DNA from: an uncultured Oscillospiraceae bacterium
GTDB lineage: Bacteria > Bacillota > Clostridia > Oscillospirales > Acutalibacteraceae
NCBI GenBank assembly: GCA_902490735.1
Contig: CABUFC010000003.1
Span: 186,001-250,000 of the forward strand
Direction of reading: 5' to 3'
DNA: 64,000 nucleotides
How positions within the stretch are numbered: position 1 is the stretch's first letter; each line of letters opens with the position of its first letter. Shown piece by piece: positions 1 through 8,667 of this stretch. Made by a program: the position numbers and the translations under genes. The notes beneath the pieces were generated by a model. The model was not told the DNA's origin. It worked only from the letters and a program-made list of their open reading frames with translations, and ran no database searches.

Positions 1-99
1 ATCGGTACTCGAGCGACTTTAATCCCCGTTGACCAAGCAGAAGCGTTATATAAACACTACTGCTTTTTTTGCAGCAGAAATAAGTCTTTTAATTTTTAG

Positions 100-516
100 C
101 TATTTTTTCTTAGCTTTTTTGGCGCCGTACTTACTGCGGCCCTGCATTCTGTTAGCAACACCTTGCGCGTCAAGCGTTCCACGAATTATATGGTAACGCA
201 CACCGGGAAGATCCTTAACCCTTCCTCCGCGGATCAGCACAACGCTGTGTTCCTGTAAGTTATGACCAATACCGGGGATGTAGGCTGAAACTTCTATACC
301 GTTAGAAAGACGAACCCTGGCAATTTTACGAAGAGCCGAGTTAGGCTTTTTAGGTGTAGTAGCTTTAACAGCGGTACAAACGCCGCGCTTTTGCGGAGAA
401 TCAACATCGGTTGCCTTGCGTTTCATAGAGTTAAAACCCTTATTAAGCGCAGGTGCCTTTGCCTTTTTCTCGATAGTCTCACGACCGGAACGTACTAACT
501 GATTAAACGTTGGCAT
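100..516 (-). CDS. rpsL: 30S ribosomal protein S12
   Basis: Ribosomal protein S12 of the small-subunit decoding centre. The 138-aa product has the family hallmarks: basic N-terminus starting MPTFNQLVR, the TPKKPNSALRK block that surrounds the streptomycin-resistance lysine, the GIGHNLQEHS segment and the PGVRYHIIRG segment, ending in a lysine-rich tail. The Lys in TPKKPNS is intact. The ATG follows a strong GAGGAGGTG Shine-Dalgarno. It lies downstream of rpoB-rpoC on the same strand but has its own promoter 120 bp upstream. rpsG would be expected next, beyond the left edge. Identification is near certain. Confidence 0.98.
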   Translation of the reverse strand: MPTFNQLVRSGRETIEKKAKAPALNKGFNSMKRKATDVDSPQKRGVCTAVKATTPKKPNSALRKIARVRLSNGIEVSAYIPGIGHNLQEHSVVLIRGGRVKDLPGVRYHIIRGTLDAQGVANRMQGRSKYGAKKAKKK

Positions 517-639
517 TCACACACCTCCTCAAAATTTTTTAGAATTTTTAAAATTCTTTTAAAACGCCTTTTAAAAAGCGTCTTAAAAAAATTCAAAAAA
601 CAAAAACAAAGCGAAAAGCCAACTTTTCACGCAAGTAAC

Positions 640-668
640 ATTTTAACAAAACAATTTCTTAATGTCAA
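640..668 (-). promoter_or_regulatory. sigma-A promoter for rpsL
   Basis: On the minus strand, TTGACA (663-668) and TAAAAT (640-645) are separated by exactly 17 bp, close to ideal sigma-A consensus. Transcription would start near 633, giving an rpsL leader of about 115 nt that contains AT-rich inverted repeats around 545-595. It uncouples rpsL from rpoBC. Confidence 0.75.
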
Positions 669-678
669 GCGTTTTTTC

Positions 679-708
679 GTGTCTGCCTGATGTTTATCAG
701 GCAGACAC
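679..708 (-). other. 13-bp perfect hairpin after rpoC
   Basis: A perfect 13-bp stem (679-691 with 696-708) with a 4-nt loop sits just downstream of the rpoC stop codon and upstream of the rpsL promoter. On the transcribed strand it is followed by GAAAAAACG rather than a U-run, so it is not a canonical intrinsic terminator. It may protect the rpoBC mRNA 3' end, pause polymerase, or serve factor-dependent termination. Confidence 0.6.
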
Positions 709-714
709 ATAAAT

Positions 715-3700
715 TTAGTTAGAAAGCTTGGCTTTATCCATACCTGTACCGGCAGGGATAAGCTTACCGATAATAACATTCTCTTTAAGACCAAACAGCG
801 GATCTTCTTTGCCCTTTATGGCAGCTTCGGTTAGAACCCTTGTTGTTTCCTGGAAGGAAGCTGCGGACAAGAAACTGTCAGTAGCAAGAGAAGCTTTTGT
901 AATACCGAGAAGAACCGGCTCGAAGGTTGCTTCCTCAAGGCCTGTTTCGCCAGCCTTAATTCTTTCTCTAATCTTTCTGTTAGCAGCATATATATCGCTT
1001 GCAGAAACCCTGGTTTTCGGAAGAAGTCCGGTGCTTCCGGGATTATCAACTAAAACCTTACGCATCATCTGGTGCAAAATAACCTCGATATGCTTATCGT
1101 TGATATCAACACCCTGAGAACGATATGTCGACTGGATTTCCTTAATGATATAATCTTCAACTGCTTCTTTACCGAGCACTTCAAGTATGTCGTGCGGATA
1201 AAGAATGCCGTCTACAAGCTTGTCGCCCTTGCGTACAGTGTCACCCTCGCGTACGCGGATAAGATTTTTGTGCGGAGCCGCTACCTTATCTTCAATAGGC
1301 TCGCCGTTTTCATCAAGGCCAACAACATGAATAAAGGTGGTTTTCTTTTCCTCTACTATGTGAATAGTACCGGAAATTTTGCTGATAATTCCGCAGCGTT
1401 TTGGTCTTCTTGCTTCAAACAGTTCTTCAACACGCGGAAGACCTTGTGTAATATCCTCTGTCGACGCAATACCGCCGGTATGGAATGTACGCATGGTAAG
1501 CTGAGTACCGGGCTCACCTATGGACTGAGCGGCGATAATACCTACTGCTTCGCCAACCGTTACAGCGTCGCCTGTAGCGAGGTTAGAGCCGTAGCACTTT
1601 TTACATACGCCGTGTTCCGCATGGCAGCAAAGAATTGAGCGGATTTTAATTGACGGCTTTTCATCGTCTGTCAGATCGGCAAATTCGGTCTTACCGGCCG
1701 CTTTTAATGCTTTTTCGTTTAAGGTGCTTTCAATAAGTTTAGCATCATATACGCCAAGCATCTTATCATGCGAAATTAATACCTTGCCGTTTTCATCGAC
1801 AAAATCTTCAAGCAGATATCTGCCGATAAGTCTTTCGGACAGCGGTTCTATCATCTGGCGGCCTTCGGTTATTGCCGTAATGCTTAAGCCTTCGTCGGTG
1901 CCGCAGTCGTTTTCGTGAACGATAACATCCTGCGAAACGTCAACAAGACGGCGGGTAAGATAACCTGAGTCGGCCGTTCTAAGAGCTGTATCGGCAAGTC
2001 CTTTACGTGCACCACGCGAGGAAATAAAGTATTCCAAAACGTTAAGTCCTTCACGGTAGTTAGCACGAATAGGAACTTCGATTACTCGACCGGCAGTGTT
2101 AGCAATAAGTCCGCGCATACCTGCAAGCTGACGGATCTGGCTCATAGAACCACGAGCACCCGAGTCTGCCATCATGAATATCGGGTTAAATTCTTCAAGG
2201 TTGTCTTTAAGCGCGTTTGCTACATCCTCTGTGGCTTTATTCCAAATTTCAATAATTTTTTGAGAACGTTCGTCATCGCTGATAAGACCCATATTATATG
2301 CTTCGATAACACGGTCGATAGTGCCTTCGGCATCCTTCATGATCTCGGCTTTTTTCGGAGGTATAACCGCATCGTCAACAGCAACGGTTATTGAGCCTTT
2401 TGTTGAGTACTTAAAGCCGGTAGCTTTTATTTTATCAAGTACTATAGCCGCTTCGCTGGTGCCATGAACACGGATAACTTCGTCGATTATAGCACCGAGC
2501 TTTTTCTTGTCTATCTTATTAACCTTTCCGTTTTTGTCGAACACATTAATTTCAAGATCAAGCTCGTGGCCTTTAACACTTCTATCGCAAATGCCCAGAT
2601 CCTGCGGAATGGATTCATTAAATATTATAAAACCAACGGTTGCAGTTATTATTTTTTGAATATTATTTCCCTTGGCGTCAACACCGTTTACGCGAACTTT
2701 AATAAGACTGTGAAGACCGAGTTTTCCGGTTTCGTATGCCATTATGGCCTCGTCTTTATCGCGGAAAACCTTATAATGCTTATTGCCTTCATCGTCTTCG
2801 TAAGGTGCACCGGGTTCATCATCTTTAACTATTGTTAAATAATAGGAACCAAGTACCATGTCCTGCGTAGGAACCGTAACAGGTTTACCGTCGGACGGTT
2901 TTAAAAGGTTGTTGGCGGCAAGCATTAAAAATCTTGCTTCTGCCTGCGCCTCTGCCGAAAGCGGTACGTGAACAGCCATCTGGTCGCCGTCGAAGTCGGC
3001 GTTATAAGCAGTACATACCAGCGGATGAAGCTTTAACGCTCTGCCTTCAACAAGCACCGGCTCGAAAGCCTGAATACCGAGTCTGTGAAGTGTCGGTGCG
3101 CGGTTTAATAATACAGGATGTTCTTTAATAACAATGTCGAGCGCATCCCAAACTTCAGGCTCTGCTCTGTCAACCATTTTTCTGGCTTTTTTAATATTGT
3201 TTGCAACCTCGGTTTGAACAAGGCGTTTCATAATAAACGGTTTAAAGAGTTCAAGTGCCATCTCTTTAGGAAGACCGCACTGATACATTTTAAGCTCGGG
3301 TCCTACAACTATAACCGAACGGCCCGAATAATCAACACGTTTACCAAGTAAGTTCTGACGGAAACGTCCCTGCTTACCTTTAAGCATATCGGAAAGAGAT
3401 TTAAGCGGACGATTGTTAGGTCCGGTAACGGGTTTTCCGCGTCTTCCGTTATCGATAAGCGCGTCAACCGCTTCTTGAAGCATTCTCTTTTCGTTTCTTA
3501 TAATAATATCCGGAGCCGAAAGCTCTAACAGCCTTTTTAAACGGTTGTTTCTGTTAATTACTCTGCGGTATAAATCGTTCAAATCGCTTGTGGCAAAACG
3601 ACCGCCGTCAAGCTGAACCATAGGACGTAAATCCGGCGGAATAACCGGGATGCAGTCAAGAATCATCCATTCGGGTTTATTTCCCGAAAGCCTAAAGGCG

Positions 3701-4338
3701 TCTAAAACCTCAAGCCTTTTAATTATTCTGGTGGCTCTTTGCGCAGAAGCGTCCTCAAGCTCTTTTCTAAGCTCTTCGCAGGTTTTTTCAACGTCAATTT
3801 CCTGCAAAAGCTCTTTTATGGCTTCGGCACCTATGCCGGCTTTAAAGTCGTCTTCATATTTTTCACGGTAATCGCGGTATGCAGATTCGGTTAAAATCTC
3901 CATTTTTTGAAGAGGTGTATCACCCGGATCAATTACAATGTACTGTGAAAAATAAAGTACCTGCTCGAGCGCTTTAGGTGAAATATCCAAAACAAGGCCG
4001 AGTCTTGAAGGTATGGTTTTAAAATACCAGATGTGCGATACGGGAGCCGCAAGCTCGATAACGCCCATGCGCTCTCTTCTTACCTTGTTCCTTGTTACTT
4101 CAACGCCGCAGCGTTCGCATATTTTGCCTTTAAAACGAATTCTTTTGTACTTTCCGCAATGGCATTCCCAGTCCTTAGTGGGCCCGAAGATCCTTTCGCA
4201 GAAAAGACCGTCTGTTTCGGGCTTTAAAGTACGATAGTTTATAGTTTCTGGTTTTTTTACTTCACCGGAAGCCCAGCTTCTGATTTGATCGGGGGAGGCA
4301 AGGCCAATCCTAATGGATGCAAATTCTATTTTTTCCAT
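715..4338 (-). CDS. rpoC: DNA-directed RNA polymerase subunit beta'
   Basis: Catalytic beta' subunit of RNA polymerase, 1207 aa, a normal length for Firmicutes. The N-terminal zinc ribbon CHCGKYKRIRFKGKICERCG is near residues 60-80. The catalytic magnesium motif NADFDGDQM is near residue 450. The C-terminal zinc cluster with CCHAEHGVCKKCYG is near 890. No intein or lineage insertion was seen. The ATG follows AAGGAGGA, 15 nt after rpoB, so the two genes are one transcript. The annotation is secure. Confidence 0.99.
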   Translation of the reverse strand: MEKIEFASIRIGLASPDQIRSWASGEVKKPETINYRTLKPETDGLFCERIFGPTKDWECHCGKYKRIRFKGKICERCGVEVTRNKVRRERMGVIELAAPVSHIWYFKTIPSRLGLVLDISPKALEQVLYFSQYIVIDPGDTPLQKMEILTESAYRDYREKYEDDFKAGIGAEAIKELLQEIDVEKTCEELRKELEDASAQRATRIIKRLEVLDAFRLSGNKPEWMILDCIPVIPPDLRPMVQLDGGRFATSDLNDLYRRVINRNNRLKRLLELSAPDIIIRNEKRMLQEAVDALIDNGRRGKPVTGPNNRPLKSLSDMLKGKQGRFRQNLLGKRVDYSGRSVIVVGPELKMYQCGLPKEMALELFKPFIMKRLVQTEVANNIKKARKMVDRAEPEVWDALDIVIKEHPVLLNRAPTLHRLGIQAFEPVLVEGRALKLHPLVCTAYNADFDGDQMAVHVPLSAEAQAEARFLMLAANNLLKPSDGKPVTVPTQDMVLGSYYLTIVKDDEPGAPYEDDEGNKHYKVFRDKDEAIMAYETGKLGLHSLIKVRVNGVDAKGNNIQKIITATVGFIIFNESIPQDLGICDRSVKGHELDLEINVFDKNGKVNKIDKKKLGAIIDEVIRVHGTSEAAIVLDKIKATGFKYSTKGSITVAVDDAVIPPKKAEIMKDAEGTIDRVIEAYNMGLISDDERSQKIIEIWNKATEDVANALKDNLEEFNPIFMMADSGARGSMSQIRQLAGMRGLIANTAGRVIEVPIRANYREGLNVLEYFISSRGARKGLADTALRTADSGYLTRRLVDVSQDVIVHENDCGTDEGLSITAITEGRQMIEPLSERLIGRYLLEDFVDENGKVLISHDKMLGVYDAKLIESTLNEKALKAAGKTEFADLTDDEKPSIKIRSILCCHAEHGVCKKCYGSNLATGDAVTVGEAVGIIAAQSIGEPGTQLTMRTFHTGGIASTEDITQGLPRVEELFEARRPKRCGIISKISGTIHIVEEKKTTFIHVVGLDENGEPIEDKVAAPHKNLIRVREGDTVRKGDKLVDGILYPHDILEVLGKEAVEDYIIKEIQSTYRSQGVDINDKHIEVILHQMMRKVLVDNPGSTGLLPKTRVSASDIYAANRKIRERIKAGETGLEEATFEPVLLGITKASLATDSFLSAASFQETTRVLTEAAIKGKEDPLFGLKENVIIGKLIPAGTGMDKAKLSN

Positions 4339-4353
4339 AGTGCTTTATCCTCC

Positions 4354-7300
4354 TTAATCTTCCAATACTTCTTCAACGATAGCTTCACCGTTTTCATCTT
4401 CAAGACCAAAACCGTCAAGATTGTCGGCTACGGTCTCTTCTTCGAAAACTTCCTCGTCAGCAGGAGCTGCTACCGGAATAAAGCCGTCATCGTCATCTTC
4501 GTAGGTTTGTCTTAAATCTATTTTGTTATGGTCTTTGTCCAAAACTTCAACATTAAGCGCGAGGGACTGCAGTTCCTTAATAAGAACCTTAAACGATTCG
4601 GGAACTCCGGGTTCCGGAACGTTTTGCCCTTTTACTATTGACTCATAAGTTTTAACACGTCCGACAATATCGTCGGATTTTACGGTTAATATTTCCTGCA
4701 AGCTATAAGCCGCACCGTAAGCCTCTAATGCCCAAACTTCCATTTCACCGAAGCGCTGACCGCCAAACTGTGCTTTACCGCCGAGCGGCTGCTGCGTTAC
4801 CAGTGAATACGGGCCTGTTGAACGTGCATGGATTTTATCATCAACAAGATGATGCAGCTTTAAGTAATACATATAACCGACAGTAACGGGGTTATCAAAT
4901 TTTTCACCTGTTCTGCCGTCGTATAATGTAAACTTACCGTCAATACGGCTTTCGTCGATTTCGTGTTCGCCTTCAATGCGGTCAACATACTCGCCGTTAA
5001 TCATTTTTGCCTTTTTAAAGCATTCGTGGATGTCCGATTCATGCGCGCCGTCAAAAACAGGTGTGCAAACCTTCCAACCGAGCGCTTTCGCGGCATATCC
5101 AAGATGAACCTCAAGAACCTGCCCTATATTCATACGGGAAGGAACGCCGAGAGGATTTAAAACTATATCAAGCGGAGTACCGTCTTTTAAAAACGGCATA
5201 TCTTCACTAGGAAGAATTCTGGATACTACACCCTTGTTTCCGTGGCGGCCCGCCATTTTATCGCCGACAGAGATTTTTCTCTTCTGAGCGACATAAACGC
5301 GTACAACCATGTTAACACCAGGTGATAATTCAGACGAATTTTCCCTTGTAAATATCTTGACATCAACGATTGTTCCATACTCACCGTGAGGAACACGTAA
5401 AGAAGTATCGCGAACTTCCCTTGCCTTTTCGCCGAATATCGCGCGAAGCAGTCTTTCTTCGGCTGTAAGCTCGGTTTCACCTTTAGGAGTAACTTTACCG
5501 ATAAGGATATCTCCCGAGCGAACCTCTGCGCCGATTCTGATAATTCCGCGTTCGTCAAGGTCTTTTAAAGCGTCCTCACCCACGTTTGGGATATCCCTTG
5601 TTATTTCTTCAGCGCCAAGCTTAGTGTCCCTTGCTTCAAGCTCGTGCTCTTCAATATGAATAGATGTATAAACATCATCACGAACAAGGCGCTCGTTAAT
5701 AAGTACGGCGTCCTCATAGTTATAGCCTTCCCAGGTCATAAAGCCGATAAGTGCATTTTTACCTAACGAAATCTCACCGTTCTTAGTAGCCGGTCCGTCT
5801 GCAATAACCTGTCCCTTTGTAACCTTTTCGCCCTCGCGAACAATCGGGCGCTGATTAATGCAGGTGCCATGGTTGCTTCTTAAGAATTTTATAATTTCGT
5901 AATCTCTTACGTTGCCGCCTTTTTCACGAATGGAAATCTTGTCGGCGTCGACATAGGTTACAACACCGTCTTCTTTTGCAAGCACTACAACGCCGGAATC
6001 GACTGCGGCCTTGTATTCCATACCTGTACCGACAATCGGATTCTCGGTTCTTAAAAGCGGAACCGCCTGCTTCTGCATGTTTGAACCCATAAGAGCACGG
6101 TTGGTATCGTCGTTTTCAAGGAAAGGAATCATAGCTGTAGCAACAGATACAACCATTTTAGGAGATACATCCATAAAGTCGGCGCGTTCTGCCGGAACTT
6201 CCATAAACCTATCTTGATAACGGGCGTTAACCTTGCTGTTTTTAAAGCGGCCTTCTTTATCGAGCGGCTCGTTAGCCTGAGCTACTACATAATCGTCCTC
6301 TTCATCGGCGGTCATGTATTTAACTTCGTTAAGCACCTTGCCTGTCGCCTTGTCTATTCTTCTAAACGGCGCTTCGATAAAGCCGTATTCGTTTATTCTT
6401 GCAAAGGTTGCAAGGTAAGATATTAATCCGATGTTCGGTCCTTCAGGTGTTTCAATCGGGCACATACGTCCGTAATGAGTATAGTGAACGTCACGAACTT
6501 CGAACGATGCTCTGTCTCTTGATAAACCGCCCGGTCCTAAAGCGGACAAACGGCGTTTATGAGTAAGCTCACTTAACGGGTTTGTTTGATCCATAAACTG
6601 AGAAAGCGGGCTTGACCCAAAGAACTCTTTTATCGCGGCACCGACAAGCCTTGCATTTACAAGCGCTAAAGGCGTAATGCTATCCGGATCTTGTGCCATA
6701 AGAGTCATCTTTTCACGGATGGTTCGTTCCATTCTTGCAAAGCCTATTCTAAACTGGTTTTGCAAAAGCTCACCTACAGAGCGAATACGTCTGTTGCCTA
6801 AGTGGTCAATATCATCATCTCTGCCGACGCCATACGGAAGCGACAAAAAGTAGTTGCAACTAGCAATTATATCGAATACCGTAATATGTTTCGGCATAAG
6901 AAAATCGGCATTTTCTTTTATAGCATTTATAAGCGCTTTGTCGGTCTTGTTGTTTTCGTCTGAAATAATAGCGCTAAGTACGGGAATAGAAACCCACTCG
7001 TTAATTACGTCCTTGCAGGCTTCGTAAACTTTTTCGGAAACAAATGCGTCAAGCGGCACCATACCGTTAGAAATAACCTTGCATTCCCTGTCGGCAAATT
7101 CTTCGAGAGTAATATATACTTCCGTTACTGCGGAGCGTTCTAATATGGCAGCTTTTTCGCGGTCGATCTTTTCGCCGGCGTCAAAAACTACCTCGCCGGA
7201 AATAGCGCTTACGGCAGGGCGCGCCAGGGTTTTACCTATTACCCTTTCATGAAGGGATAATTTTTTGTTGTATTTATAACGACCAACGCGGGAAATCTCA

Positions 7301-8211
7301 TAGCGTCTGGCGTCGAACAACAGCTGTCTTAAATAAGAAGCTGAACCTTCAACCGTAGCGGGCTCACCGGGGCGAAGCTTTTTATAAACCTCTACAATAG
7401 CGTCCATTGCGGATTTTGTAGTATCCTTTTCAAAGGTGCCGGCAATTCTCTCTTCTATACCGAAAATATTATCGATATCGCCGTTAGATTCCATCGCCTC
7501 TTTAGAAAAGGTACCAAGAGCCCAATAATAGTTATTCGGCTCGCCGTTTTTAAACTTTTCGTATTCTTCCGCAACTACGCCGCTGTAAATGCCAAGCGCA
7601 CGGATAAATGTAGTAAGCGGAAAACGTCTGTTTTTATCTATCTTTACATAGATAGGGTCATTGTCGATAGCTTCGGTAGCGTCGGTCTCGCATTCAATCC
7701 AAGCGCCGCGGTTAGGTATAACCGTGCTGCGCAGATAAACGCGCGGAGGCCTGGTTTTATCATCAAACTCATAATAAACGCTGGGAGACCTAACAAGCTG
7801 AGATACAACGGCACGCTCTGCTCCGTTAATTACAAAAGTTCCACTCTCGGTCATAAGTGGGATTTCACCTAAGAATATCTCACTTTCTTTTATCTCGCCG
7901 GTTTCTTTGTTTAATAACTGAACCTTAACTCTTAAAGGAACGGAATATGTAGCGTCCCTTGCTTTACATTCTATAACACTGTATTTAGGAGTGTCATCCA
8001 GTTTATAGTCGGTTGTAAATCTGAGTTCAAGTTTTTCTGTATAGTCCTTAACTGAAGCCATTTCTTCAAATACTTCTTTAAGGCCTTCTTCTATAAACCA
8101 CTTATAAGAGTCTTTCTGAACTTCGATCAAATTGGGCATTTCGATGACTTCGTCGATCTTCGAAAAACTCATTCTTTCATTATTTCCTAATTTAACCTTT
8201 TTTGGCGCCAT
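4354..8211 (-). CDS. rpoB: DNA-directed RNA polymerase subunit beta
   Basis: Beta subunit of RNA polymerase, 1285 aa. The rifampicin-pocket segment near residues 545-570 reads SQFMDQTNPLSELTHKRRLSALGPGG, the wild-type sensitive pattern. The C-terminal clamp contact GGKAQFGGQRFGEMEVWALEAYGA is present. The last 60 residues are very acidic, a common end for clostridial RpoB. An AAAAAGGAG site precedes the ATG. The rplJ-rplL genes that often precede rpoB are not in the following 400 bp upstream; instead there is a dedicated promoter, so rpoBC is transcribed independently here. Confidence 0.99.
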   Translation of the reverse strand: MAPKKVKLGNNERMSFSKIDEVIEMPNLIEVQKDSYKWFIEEGLKEVFEEMASVKDYTEKLELRFTTDYKLDDTPKYSVIECKARDATYSVPLRVKVQLLNKETGEIKESEIFLGEIPLMTESGTFVINGAERAVVSQLVRSPSVYYEFDDKTRPPRVYLRSTVIPNRGAWIECETDATEAIDNDPIYVKIDKNRRFPLTTFIRALGIYSGVVAEEYEKFKNGEPNNYYWALGTFSKEAMESNGDIDNIFGIEERIAGTFEKDTTKSAMDAIVEVYKKLRPGEPATVEGSASYLRQLLFDARRYEISRVGRYKYNKKLSLHERVIGKTLARPAVSAISGEVVFDAGEKIDREKAAILERSAVTEVYITLEEFADRECKVISNGMVPLDAFVSEKVYEACKDVINEWVSIPVLSAIISDENNKTDKALINAIKENADFLMPKHITVFDIIASCNYFLSLPYGVGRDDDIDHLGNRRIRSVGELLQNQFRIGFARMERTIREKMTLMAQDPDSITPLALVNARLVGAAIKEFFGSSPLSQFMDQTNPLSELTHKRRLSALGPGGLSRDRASFEVRDVHYTHYGRMCPIETPEGPNIGLISYLATFARINEYGFIEAPFRRIDKATGKVLNEVKYMTADEEDDYVVAQANEPLDKEGRFKNSKVNARYQDRFMEVPAERADFMDVSPKMVVSVATAMIPFLENDDTNRALMGSNMQKQAVPLLRTENPIVGTGMEYKAAVDSGVVVLAKEDGVVTYVDADKISIREKGGNVRDYEIIKFLRSNHGTCINQRPIVREGEKVTKGQVIADGPATKNGEISLGKNALIGFMTWEGYNYEDAVLINERLVRDDVYTSIHIEEHELEARDTKLGAEEITRDIPNVGEDALKDLDERGIIRIGAEVRSGDILIGKVTPKGETELTAEERLLRAIFGEKAREVRDTSLRVPHGEYGTIVDVKIFTRENSSELSPGVNMVVRVYVAQKRKISVGDKMAGRHGNKGVVSRILPSEDMPFLKDGTPLDIVLNPLGVPSRMNIGQVLEVHLGYAAKALGWKVCTPVFDGAHESDIHECFKKAKMINGEYVDRIEGEHEIDESRIDGKFTLYDGRTGEKFDNPVTVGYMYYLKLHHLVDDKIHARSTGPYSLVTQQPLGGKAQFGGQRFGEMEVWALEAYGAAYSLQEILTVKSDDIVGRVKTYESIVKGQNVPEPGVPESFKVLIKELQSLALNVEVLDKDHNKIDLRQTYEDDDDGFIPVAAPADEEVFEEETVADNLDGFGLEDENGEAIVEEVLED

Positions 8212-8348
8212 AGGATTTAATCACTCCTTTTTAATTTTCCTTGACATTAACCGACGTAAAACGGCATTTTTTAGGCCGGTTTAAAGGGGTTCGGCGCATT
8301 CCAAAAACCTGATTTTGCGCATATTCGCCCATCATTATGCAGTTTAAT

Positions 8349-8377
8349 ATTATAACGCAAAAAAAACAAGATGTCAA
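8349..8377 (-). promoter_or_regulatory. consensus sigma-A promoter for rpoB-rpoC
   Basis: TTGACA (8372-8377), a 17-bp spacer and TATAAT (8349-8354) on the minus strand give a perfect consensus promoter. The start point would be near 8342, producing a leader of about 130 nt before the rpoB ATG. The leader holds a possible GCGCA/TGCGC stem, but no recognised regulatory RNA. Confidence 0.85.
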
Positions 8378-8449
8378 GTGGATTTTTTGGAATTTTTTCC
8401 AATTTAAATAATTGTATTTACAATAAAGGTATTACTATGTTAAAATATA

Positions 8450-8492
8450 AAAAGAAAAAGCCTAAATCCGTCGCATTTACGGATTTAAGCCT
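8450..8492 (-). terminator. intrinsic terminator of the 36-codon gene
   Basis: A 12-bp stem with one G-U pair (8460-8471 with 8479-8490) is followed on the minus strand by TTTTTCTTTTT. It lies 17 nt after the stop codon of the small gene and before the rpoB promoter, so it marks the end of a separate transcript. Confidence 0.8.
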
Positions 8493-8508
8493 TTCTTAAT
8501 TTACAAAA

Positions 8509-8619
8509 TTATTTGCTGTTTTTAGAAGAAGAATTCTTGCTGGAGTTTTTAGAGGAATTCTTAGATGAGTTCTTGCTGTCTTTAGTATACTGGTTAGGAT
8601 GCTTGTTCTGACCGCTCAT
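8509..8619 (-). CDS. 36-aa Ser/Asn/Lys-rich small protein
   Basis: A 36-codon ORF reading MSGQNKHPNQYTKDS and then about five copies of a K-N-S-S unit to the end. The composition is almost entirely Ser, Lys and Asn, so it is basic, disordered and has no membrane segment. Support for a real gene: a GAGTGGTG ribosome site 6 nt before the ATG, a strong intrinsic terminator directly downstream, and its own slot between rpoB and a divergent gene. I do not recognise the family. Small basic proteins of this kind in spore formers can bind nucleic acid or belong to the spore, but nothing in the sequence proves either role. Confidence 0.6.
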   Translation of the reverse strand: MSGQNKHPNQYTKDSKNSSKNSSKNSSKNSSSKNSK

Positions 8620-8667
8620 TGTATTCACCACTCTTTCAAATTTATTATTTACCGGAGTGAAAAAAAT

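Noticed and set aside
1..99. Possible terminator or leader after rpsL
   Set aside because: A small CTGC/GCAG stem is present, but no U-run or start codon fits; nothing firm can be called.
728..1638. Long plus-strand ORFs opposite rpoC
   Set aside because: Antisense shadows of a highly conserved gene, without recognisable protein features or ribosome sites.
8619..8655. Plus-strand promoter (TTGTAT, 18 bp, TATTAT) before the dockerin-peptidase gene
   Set aside because: The start point would fall inside the ribosome site, leaving no usable leader.
8599..8667. Upstream extension of the dockerin-peptidase gene
   Set aside because: The longer N-terminus has no ribosome site and would bury the signal peptide; the ATG at 8668 has both.
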